A stretch of 19,503 bases of DNA from Phoronis ovalis (Eukaryota > Phoronida > Phoronidae): the NCBI GenBank assembly GCA_028565635.1, contig JAOXYB010084165.1:3312-22814 (forward strand), written 5' to 3'. Under the pieces are notes generated by a model. That model ran no database searches. It was not told the DNA's origin and saw only the letters and a list, made by a program, of their open reading frames with translations. A program made the position numbers and the translations under genes. Below, piece by piece: positions 1 through 8,600 of the stretch; the stretch's first letter is position 1; each line of letters opens with the position of its first letter.

Positions 1-39
1 GTCTACTGTGACATGGAAACGGACGGGGGTGGATGGACA
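1..39 (+). CDS. FReD exon a (partial): [13 protein letters not shown]
   Basis: Thirteen codons from the window edge to a GTGAGT donor at 40-45. The VYCDM...GGGWT signature is one of the most conserved parts of fibrinogen C-terminal domains. Cys3 normally pairs with a cysteine encoded upstream, outside the window. The exon probably begins before base 1. Confidence 0.9.
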
Positions 40-3000
40 GTGAGTTATACTTCCTTTTTGATGATGGCTTTTGTGATATTAGGTGAAAAGTAGTGCTGTA
101 GTCAGAACTTAAATAAAGATTTATGTGGGACATTTAATCAGACATTCTTTAAAACTTTTAAAAGTATTAAGCTATAAAAGTTAATCTGTGTAAACCTGAT
201 CTTGTAATTTTTCTTTACAAACAAAATATCTTTACGTTTTTGGATAGGTTTTCCAAAGGCGCGAAGATGGATCAGTAGACTTTTACCGCGGCTGGGATGG
301 TTATAAAAATGGATTTGGAAATCTTGATGGTGAATTTTGGTTAGGTAAATATCATACTTTTACCGAAAAAAAAGGACAAATCTGCATTCTGAGAGCAACA
401 CGAGCACAATGCACATGTAGTTATGACGTAAAATACTCAAAGCTGTACAAATAACAGTTTCTACATCAACATGCTTTAATTAGGATACGATCCATAATTG
501 CGTTCTAAGATACTGTAGCTTAAAAGTTAGGCAATCATTCTTATTAAGGTTATAGATTTATTACTGTAAATAGGCGATATTGAATTTCTCACCTTTGTCT
601 AATAAACTTGCTTAAGATCTCTAGATACATTTTGGTTCCTCTAATTTTGTCTAACTCCCATTCTACTTTTAATTGCAAAAACAAAGATTGAAATACAGCC
701 ACACAAAACATGTATCTCTAATCTCTGTATATATTTATTATGACTCCTACATTTAGCAGTGCTTTGAGTTCTGTTTCTTCCTTTTTATTATATAATGAAA
801 CAATATGTAGGTTTCCAAAATATGTTCATTTTTGTTTTATTTATTATGAGAAATATAATCTATTTCCCCCCAAAAATAAAAAAATTATTGTGGGATTGTT
901 TCCAAACTATATCTAAGAAATGACTTATTTTTCTTCGTATTTCCTGTCAATTCATTCTGGTAATCTTCATTCAAGGATGTGAGGCATGATTAGCTTTCTT
1001 TGTGATAGAACAAAACTTTCCGCGAAGAGTTATATTTACGGTATTTATTAGAAGACAGAAAGTTACTATTGTTGTAGATGGGAAAATCAATCGCATCCTT
1101 ATGTCAGCTTATTGGTACACTTTACGAATTTATTCTAGAGTGTATTACTGAGCATTAGTATGAGTTTTTTGTGCCCTATTTTTTGCCCCTTTTGTTTAAA
1201 ATTGGGCTTAATGTCGCACAAAATGAAAGAAAGCACAATTTCTGGAGACTACTTTTTGTGGGAAAATAACTTGCAAAGTCTCCAGAAGTAGGTTTCAATC
1301 GTTGATTGGAAAAACGTTTGGTGCTGATAAAGAATACCTTTAAAAACCTAGACATTTAAACAATAGGAAAATTAAGAATATGTCAAGGTAAAAAAATTAA
1401 AGAAAAAATTGAAGGTTGCGATTTTCAAAATAGGAATATAATTTGCAAAGTCTCCAGAAGTAGGTTTCAATCGTTGATTAGAAAAACGTTTGGTGCTGAT
1501 AAAGAATACCTTTAAAAACCTAGACATTTAAACAATAGGAAAACAAGAATATGTCAAGGTAAAAAATTTAAAGCAAAAATTGAAGGTTGCGATTTTCAAA
1601 AATATGAATTATATGTCTGGCAGGAATACCGAAAAGAACTCACGCATATGGTGCACTATCATGCACGGGCCAACAAGCTTAGTATCCAATCGGCTACTGG
1701 TCACCAATTACGTATTTGTTAACATTTTCGTCGTATAGATTACAGACTGTGTATAGTGAGCACATAATGGCGTCGGGTGTAACATGTTGCTATAGCAATC
1801 CAAATATTAGCCTGTTCCAATGCGTGTCCAAGTGGGCCACGTCGAAGAATATAGTTGACAGAGGGCAGTTTAAGCAATTTTCGACAGACAAAAAACGGCT
1901 AAATTTAGCTTACTATAAATAAATATAAATAGTAATGTAAGGTTAGTTTTATGCATACTATATTTTTGAATTGCGTGGTTTATTTGAAACTAATCATGTA
2001 CAATTATCTAGATTGAAAACGGTTCTATCGCGTCCAGCTTTCGGTTTTTAAAGTTTCCATGTTAAAACATTCGGAGTTATAATGACAAATTAGGAGTATT
2101 TACGCTATATTTTAAATCCATTGCTTTTGCCTCTGTACTTTCCTTAATAAGTATGTAGCAGAAGTCAATTATATTAAACAAACACCTGGTTTGTACTGCT
2201 GGCCGCAAGCCACTATGTAAGCTGTCATTTGTACTATATTTTCATAGTGCTACAGACAGCACAACACGTGTGGCATCCATGTGATGTAGTTATAATTCTA
2301 TATAGTATATTGCAATATTTTAAGGTATTGCTCTTATAACCCGATTTTAGTAACAACCCGATAACAACTTTTTCATTTTTTAAATAGCATGTATTTTAAT
2401 TAAAAGTAATCATCATGTGGTAACCAAAATATAAAGAAAATAGCACGCGCACGCTGTTAATTGTCTTTATGCCTCAACAGCAGACCATAGTTACATGCTT
2501 TTTTATAGATCATGTAATTTTATAGCTTATTGAACGTGGGGTCCGTTTGTATTTGTTTAATGAGGTAACATTCCAGTGAATGTATTACTTGATATATGAA
2601 GTCAGTAGTGGCTTTTAAATATAATCATAGTGTATTTTGCAGTTGAAATAAAAATAAAATAAAACCATTATTTACGTAAAAAATCTTGTATTAATTCCTT
2701 ATCATTTTTTATAGTATTGCATGCTTATTAGGTAATGGTCGCTTAAACTCTTACCTAGCTTGTGCTAAAATCGGGTTGGGACCATTGTTGTTGCTTGTCA
2801 CAAATAAAACAAAACAAAAATTATATGATTATTTTTATTAAGGAAATAATTATTGATATAATTGGCTAACGTAAGAGTGACTGTCACGATAATATTTAGA
2901 TGTTGTTTTAAATATATTATTGAAATGTAACGAATGCAGGCTATGAATATCAGTGAGGCGGATATTTATTTCAATTTTAGTTGATGGAGTTGCCCCAGAT

Positions 3001-3920
3001 GCTTAATTCAATTTACGAATTTATATAATTTACCTCAGCATAGGTTGGATTAAAACTGATTTGTTTGCATGAATTCAGCACTGCATGATTTTTAATACCA
3101 TCAACTCACAATAAAACACTTTTAAACATGTATATGTAATCACCTGGATGTTGAATTCATGTGAATCAAAGTGGTATTATTTTTAAACTACGCATACATT
3201 GTACATATTTCATTCAACGATTTTAGGTAATGATAAGCTTCACATGTTAACCAGTCAAGGGACTCACGTTCTACGAGTTGACATGGAGGACTGGGAAGGG
3301 AACAAGAAGTATGCCCTCTACGACGCATTCGAAATCGGCAATGAATCCACTAACTACATTCTGAGCCTCGGAAGTTACAGTGGAACAGCGGGTAAAAGTA
3401 CCGGATTTTTATTGCAATTACGTTTGAATACGTAAAATATTTTATGACAAAAAAAACCCTTAGGGTCATTTACATTAGCAATGCTAAATTCCGACAAGAT
3501 TTATTATGAGTCAGTAAAATAGTATGAATACTTGCGTTATATCATATTTTAAAAGCACAACAACAGAAACTGACTTAACGATATCAATCCTTCAAAGCAC
3601 CGTTTAGACGTATATCCTTCTAAATCTCACACTTTTCTATTCTGTCGCATTTTCTAGGAGACTCATTGAACTATCACCGTGGTCGGCAATTTAGTGCCAA
3701 GGATCGTGACAATGATAGGTGCCATGATCATTGTGCGGCCGACAACTGTAAGGGTGGCTGGTGGTATGACTGCTGTGCTCATTCCGAACTAAACGGTATA
3801 TACTACCAAGGAGGTACATATATCGGTATCGATGGAATAGTATGGTACCACTTCAAATCGACTTGGCTGTATTCTTTAAAACGAACCGAAATGAAAATTC
3901 GCCCTGTCGTTACTTACTGA
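1..3920 (+). CDS. Fibrinogen-related domain (FReD) protein, 3' part of gene, four exons
   Basis: Coding exons are 1-39, 248-344, 3227-3391 and 3658-3920. Spliced length is 564 nt, giving 187 residues and a TGA stop. The product is most of a fibrinogen C-terminal domain, seen in secreted lectin-like proteins such as ficolins, tachylectin-5 and angiopoietins. Visible hallmarks are [13 protein letters not shown] at the start, [13 protein letters not shown] and GEFWLGN in the middle, a DRDND calcium-site motif at residues 116-120, GGWWYDCC at 133-140 and [12 protein letters not shown] near the end. The exon phases (0, 1, 1) all match. The amino-terminal part, with the first domain cysteine and any signal peptide, lies outside the window. 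By family knowledge the product is secreted and may bind glycans or act in innate recognition, development or adhesion; the ligand cannot be told. It differs from the standard domain in having extra cysteines around the calcium site. Confidence 0.93.
248..344 (+). CDS. FReD exon b: [20 protein letters not shown] region
   Basis: The acceptor TAG ends at 247 and the donor GTAAAT begins at 345, leaving phase 1. The exon encodes the VFQRR...FYRGW..Y..GFG...GEFWL core, the usual continuation after the GGWT motif. The split glycine codon is completed in the next exon. Confidence 0.92.
1267..1610. repeat. 172-bp tandem direct repeat, two copies
   Basis: TTGCAAAGTCTCCAGAAGTA starts at 1271 and again at 1443, and the two stretches stay closely similar to about 1610. 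They differ by a few substitutions and by short length changes in the A-runs. The copy edges are approximate. The left copy is preceded by TCTGGAGACT (1239-1248), the exact inverse of AGTCTCCAGA (1278-1287). Confidence 0.9.
2339..2777. mobile_element. Possible small inverted-repeat (MITE-like) element
   Basis: AACCCGATTTTAG at 2339-2351 is matched by its exact inverse at 2765-2777, 439 bp end to end. Similarity extends a few bases inward. There is no coding capacity, and I found no clear target-site duplication. It could be a small non-autonomous DNA transposon or chance, so confidence is limited. Confidence 0.4.
3227..3391 (+). CDS. FReD exon c: [12 protein letters not shown] to SGTAG
   Basis: The acceptor TTTTAG ends at 3226 and the donor GTAAAA begins at 3392. 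Phase 1 on both sides completes glycine codons. The exon encodes the [12 protein letters not shown]...[18 protein letters not shown] stretch, then the [22 protein letters not shown] strands. This matches the middle of the family (..LGN..IH.LT....LRV...D..G....A.Y..F.V) closely. Confidence 0.95.
3658..3920 (+). CDS. FReD terminal exon: calcium site, GGWWY motif, stop
   Basis: The acceptor TTTCTAG ends at 3657. The exon begins by completing a glycine codon and runs to TGA at 3918-3920. It carries D116, D118 and D120 of the calcium loop (DRDND), then cysteines 122, 126, 131, 139 and 140, GGWWY at 133-137, [11 protein letters not shown] and the closing TEMKIRP. Cys122 and Cys140 match the conserved C-terminal disulfide pair. 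Cys126, Cys131 and Cys139 are additional. Confidence 0.95.
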
Positions 3921-6900
3921 TATATTGAAACGAAAATTACAAACTATGCAACTCAGTCTACAGTTAACATTAACATTTAAAAATACTTGTATTGTCTTAT
4001 GGTTTACGTTGTTTGCCATAACAGTGTCTCGGAAAAACTCTTTTATTACCTACGTAGATAACGTAGTTAGTATTACTGATTACAAAGTAACTTACTACCA
4101 GGAGATTGATGTGTCATTGTATTACCACATAAAGATTGAATATCTTCCACATTTGTTTCGACGCGTACTGAAACATATATTTTTAGCGATGATACTGAAT
4201 TTAAACTGTGTGTGTACATAAAGCTATAGTAGAGGTAAATACGTAATGTTGTGAACAGCCAAACTGGCATTATATTCCAAGAGCACTGGCGGATAGAGAT
4301 TTGTTTATTATATGCTTCTTGTGAATAATACCGAAATGGATAGTTGACAGTATTTGTCTTTTTCGTGAATGCTGATATCAGGAACAAGCATTTCCTCTAA
4401 AGTAACTGTTATTCGAAACAACAGCTTTAAAATATATTGCAGTTTTAGGACATTCTTTGTTCAGCTCTTAGTAGTTTAATTTGCTTGTTTTGTCCTATCA
4501 CTCACGTATCACAAAATGCATAGCTATATCTATATAGATACTCTGCTTGTGTAAGACTGAACAATAAGTCCTAAAGCTAAATAACTATTTAACAGTAATT
4601 GCAAAACTGTGAATAAGTAAATACAGATAACCAGAAAAAAATAAAAACTTTTTTATCTGGATTTTAAAAAAATAGCCACAAGGGTAATTTTTTGTCAATG
4701 TATCTAATTTTGTAAGGAAGTTTAACTAGCTACTCCGTTAATTTCCAAATGTTGTTAGACAGTTTAAGTTGTCGTTTTTATTGTTTGTAGTTACTTTATT
4801 TGTTTAAATTCAATTTATAGAAATTCCTTTTCCTTATATATGAAAAACAGGGATCAACTAAAGTGTGATTCCTATTAACATACCTGGATTGTAAAAAAAT
4901 GCAACCACTCCGTTATAAGTTTTTATGATCTAAATATACCTTTTAAGGTTTGCAATATAAATGTAGAAAAAAGTGATTATCATGACTGAAAAGAGACTCC
5001 TAAATAGAATGATTTCACATTTCCTTTCAATGAATGAAAATGTGAAGCCAATGATTTCATCCCGATAGCAGAACACACTACTTTTTTTTGAATTTACATT
5101 TTACAAAAAATATGTTATGTACCCAGCCATTATCACTCCATCTTGGTTCAGGAATGCTTTTTCATACACCTGGACCGTGACCACTTCTTTACAATATTTT
5201 CTTTCAAACCATTCCCGATCAAGAGTACTCACTGCATACCTGAGTGGCCCCTGGGTGATTGTTATCCAATTATTTGGATTGCTAGTCTATGCACCCCATT
5301 GCTTTGTATATAATGACTAACTTGTCAGGTATAAGGCGAATGTGGAACATATAGAAGGTCATACATCTTCATAAAATATCATTTTTTGGAGTTAGGTAAA
5401 TCAACTTATAGTTAAGCTATGTTAAGCCAAATTTTCTTGATTTTAAACTCATTCGAGACCACACCAAATCAGCGTAACAAGGCGCAATGACATTTTTTAA
5501 TTCTTGTAGTTAACTAATCCTTGTAGGTTTGCATGTTTCGTCAGTCCCAGGTTGTCAGTGCTGTCGATTAAAGAAACATGATTTCTGCAACATATGTGTG
5601 CTTCTTTTTGAGAATTACGAACTTCAACATTATAACAATCTATAGTGTTCTGTAGTAATAAAAAGAGACAAAAACAACAAAAACAATGATTTTTGCTTAT
5701 ATCTATATGAAGTTACATGTAATTATACTTTCTTGAGTATATTTACAAATTTAACAAGGTAACATACCACAAACTTTATATTTTATTGATTCCTCTGTTG
5801 TTTTCCACTACGGCCTTGACTGTTGTTTTGGTGTGTTACACATAATACTTGTAATGATCAGTGTAATTGCATAAGGTAAAGAGACTGTCCTGATGACAAA
5901 GAAATTGTTCAACATTAATTAGCAACATGTTAATTATGGCTACATAAAATTGTGATTCTTATCTGGCTCAACTTTGTTCAGGGATTGCAACAGGCACAGT
6001 GAGTTACCTGTGTTTTAATGGAAATTTGGGATAACAACGATTGGTAAGCGGTAAAGGTGGCTATTTCCGTTCTGGACAAGGTATTCACACTTCCACTCAA
6101 TCTGTCATAAAAATTTGTACAAAAGCTCTTAAATCTTTGGCTTTTTTACGACATTCTTTATTTAATTTTCTGTAGGCAATCAGTGCAGCTAACTTGTCAT
6201 ACAGTTGTTTTATCAAGGAGAAATCTAGAAACAAAATTAAAAATATTTTCGTTGCATAAAACATAACACAAAATTTAAGTTTCTTCAGTCATAGGGGCCA
6301 AAGACAGGGCAAGTCTGGCTCATAATAAAAAAACAAATACATGTACACATATTAAGAACAAGTGGGGAATCAAGTGTCAGCAATAGAAAATTATAACAAA
6401 TACGTGCATTACGTGTACTGTTTGAAATTATGACAGAATGTACAAAATACAAAAATGCATAACATATGTTGCACCACATGATCTTAAAATAACATGATAA
6501 ATTTAGATGGGATAATGTTGATTACCTTTTTTCGCTTTTTTCAACAAGGGACCTTCAAGTAATAGCTTGATACAATTACATGCCAGAACTATATGTTCCG
6601 GTTTATGCGAAATATCCAAAAACTGCTCAGCTCCAAACAATATCTGCTTAGCCAGCTTAGACTTGGCTTTCCTAGCAAATAAAAAGCATACAACTGTTAG
6701 GTTTCTCTGCCAGGTGGGGTACTGGTATGTGGTAACCTATGATAGCCAGACAAGGTACTATGTTACATGTAGTTTAAAACATCCGAGAAAGAAACTAATT
6801 AAAATTTAAATCCTTGTAATTGTTGAATTTTTCTACATTTACTTTGGTAGCAATAATACGTACAACAACTTGTTTGGTATACTACTTTAAAATCTAATTA

Positions 6901-6977
6901 ATAATTGATCACTGAGGCACAGTCAATTATGGTACATGTAATGAAAGTGCAAATCAGAGTACAATAAAGTCCCCATA
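3921..6977 (+). other. FReD 3' UTR and gene-free intergenic DNA
   Basis: No coding exon is supported here. The first AATAAA on the + strand after the stop that I noticed is at 4640-4645, in an A-rich run, and is a weak candidate polyadenylation signal; another AATAAA lies near 5660. Short reading frames at 3925-4221, 5117-5320 and 6567-6809 have no recognisable domain or splice context. Four copies of the palindrome TACATGTA lie at 5714, 6338, 6764 and 6933. Confidence 0.6.
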
Positions 6978-7418
6978 CAGGGCCGTCAGACACTTTTTCA
7001 AAAGGGGGGTGCATTTGTGGTGTTGTTACAATTACCAATTTCAGAAAATATCAATTCAGTAATCGAAAAAGGTCTCCGTGCTACCAGAAAAAATTGACAA
7101 GCAAAAAAAGGCCATTTCCACTACTATAGTAACAATACGCCCAGAATAAGTGCAATAATGCTAACGTAACAAGAAAAAAAATTCTTTCAGTTCCAAAGGG
7201 GGGGTGCGGGAGATGCGCGTGTTTTCCTGTCAGTTCAAAAGGGGGATGCATTACTATTTCAAAAAGGGCGTGTGTTACTATTTCAAAAGGGGGGTGCGTT
7301 AACATTACATTAATGGTCCTCCCATTTCAAAAGGGGGGTTCGTTGTCATTAAATATGTTCCACCCATTTCAAAAGGGGAGTGTGTTCGCACCCAACGCAG
7401 CCCCATCTGACGGACCTG
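6978..7418. mobile_element. MITE-like element with 13-bp terminal inverted repeats
   Basis: The left end CAGGGCCGTCAGA (6978-6990) and right end TCTGACGGACCTG (7406-7418) are inverse to each other at 12 of 13 positions. The 441-bp interior has no transposase. It holds about seven copies of a TTTCAAAAGGGGGGTGCRTT-type unit, at roughly 6995, 7191, 7234, 7257, 7280, 7324 and 7366. The CAGGG-type end recalls several cut-and-paste superfamilies, but no clear target-site duplication was found, so the superfamily is left open. Confidence 0.7.
6994..7390 (+). repeat. G-rich minisatellite-like units inside the MITE
   Basis: Degenerate units of TTTCAAAAGGGG-GTGCGTT type are spaced 23 bp apart at 7234-7280 and about 43 bp apart afterwards. 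Runs of four to eight G on the + strand repeat at each unit. They also create a misleading minus-strand reading frame with repeated HPPFEIV. Confidence 0.75.
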
Positions 7419-7630
7419 CTATAGACAAATATGAACTTCTGAATGTATTTAAAGAACACCAAATGCTACAACGTACAGTAATTCAAAAATAAACAAGATG
7501 CACTCAAAACAATTGTCATAGCTTCATAGCAATACATGTAATGTGTAGTTCTTTACTTTTTGTAACCATCTCTTACACCTGTTTCGTCGGGGAGGCATAA
7601 GTATTCGATAAAAGTTTACCTACTTCATCC
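7419..7630. other. Spacer between two inverted-repeat elements
   Basis: AT-rich single-copy-looking DNA with one TACATGTA at 7533-7540. No gene, RNA or regulatory site is supported. Confidence 0.5.
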
Positions 7631-8317
7631 GAGTGTGATGAGGCACCCACTAAGGGGATTCACACTTGTGCTTACATGTACCCGTGGGGGCATTGCCATC
7701 TAAAATGGTTATACATACGTGCCGCCCTATGGGGTATGGTTTTTCAGTGTCCCTGTTTATAACAGGCCGAGGTCGGGGTATATATTTCAGCCCAGGACGC
7801 TCCCAAGGGGTATTTTTTTTGCTCACCGCTAACAACGGATCCCGGGAATCACAGTTGCTTATAAAGCGGAATGCGTTTCGAATTGTGGGTTGCTAAAGGT
7901 TCATGTTTTTACTTATCTTTTCCGAAAACGGGGAAAAATTGTAGCCATCTTTTCGGACAACGGGGTATATTTTTACCCATCTTTTTGGACAATGGGGTAT
8001 GTTTTTTACCATAGCAATGGATATAGGGTTTTGAGACCAGGGCCTCACCCCGGTACTATAAATTGGCCAAATGCCCCCCTGGGCATTTACCATGACAACA
8101 ATTTGTTACTTCTATCATTTCCTGTTTTTCACATTGAGCCAGTGCGCTGTCAAGTAATGTGAAAAAAACCCCAAAACTTTATATTTAAGGTCCAGCTAAG
8201 CAAAAAGTATCTTTATCTCTATGATTCAGAATCTTATAACTGCTTCTGAATCAGTTCCTGGACCTGTTGTTTATAGGTGTGATTGCCCCTTGTGGGCATG
8301 GGTACCTCATCACGCTC
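7631..8317. mobile_element. Nested inverted-repeat element, about 690 bp, non-coding
   Basis: The outer arms at 7631-7666 and 8277-8317 are inverse copies with small gaps; GAGTGTGATGAGG on the left matches GAGCGTGATGAGG read from the right. A second, inner pair lies at 7681-7699 (CCCGTGGGGGCATTGCCAT) and 8062-8083. Inside are about three 32-bp direct units of CATCTTTTCGGACAACGGGG type near 7914, 7946 and 7978. A separate hairpin has 10-bp arms at 8222-8231 and 8244-8253. No transposase is encoded, so a non-autonomous DNA transposon or foldback element is the best reading. Confidence 0.7.
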
Positions 8318-8342
8318 AGATGATTCATAAAATAAGGTAACA

Positions 8343-8348
8343 TTTATT
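8343..8348 (-). promoter_or_regulatory. Candidate polyadenylation signal AATAAA of the minus-strand gene
   Basis: TTTATT on the + strand reads AATAAA on the minus strand, only six bases after the TGA stop (8357-8355). If used, the 3' UTR would be very short and cleavage would fall at or just inside the adjacent inverted-repeat element. Confidence 0.5.
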
Positions 8349-8354
8349 GGATGC

Positions 8355-8600
8355 TCATGGTTCCCTGACTATAATTTTATTTAAAACTAACTTTTGTCTC
8401 ACTACATCCACTACACCAATCACAGTGGCTGGATCAACGTCTATCAGATTCTGCCGACAGTCAACAAATTGGTTAGTGTAGTCAGATAAAGCTGGGAAAT
8501 GGTGAATTTCTTTCAAAATGGCTGATATTGGTTTGTCCATTAAAGTTAATGCTCGAGTGAACTCCAACCTCATCCACAGCAAGTAAACATGATGGATAAT
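8355..8600 (-). CDS. Exon 10: terminal helical exon with stop
   Basis: Eighty-one codons and TGA, phase 0 in. It encodes a hydrophobic, regular-looking stretch: IIHHVYLLWMRLEFTRALTL, then ISAILKEIHHFPALSDYTNQ and ATVIGVVDVVRQKLVLNKII. After 1280 residues of disordered sequence this looks like a folded helical domain or helical hairpin, possibly for dimerisation or partner binding. Its first residues continue from the KILALRTM end of exon 9. I do not recognise the domain. Confidence 0.85.
   Translation of the reverse strand: MIHHVYLLWMRLEFTRALTLMDKPISAILKEIHHFPALSDYTNQFVDCRQNLIDVDPATVIGVVDVVRQKLVLNKIIVREP

Larger units (their letters stand above)
345..3226 (+). other. Large FReD intron with repeats, no coding exon seen
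   Basis: A 2.9-kb AT-rich intron. It holds a 172-bp tandem direct repeat (1267-1610), a 10-bp-arm hairpin just before it, and a 13-bp inverted repeat pair at 2339-2351 and 2765-2777. The flanking exons join in phase and complete the fibrinogen fold, so no further exon is needed. The short reading frame at 1716-1922 resembles nothing I know. Confidence 0.75.

Noticed and set aside
3925-4221. 98-residue + strand frame just after the FReD stop
   Set aside because: It lies in the probable 3' UTR, with no signal peptide, domain or splice link.
7081-7305. Minus-strand frame with repeated HPPFEIV
   Set aside because: It is produced by the G-rich minisatellite units inside the 6978-7418 element; no start context, splice sites or domain.
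7666-8162. + strand frames inside the nested inverted-repeat element
   Set aside because: They translate inverted and direct repeats, show no transposase motifs and no conserved composition.
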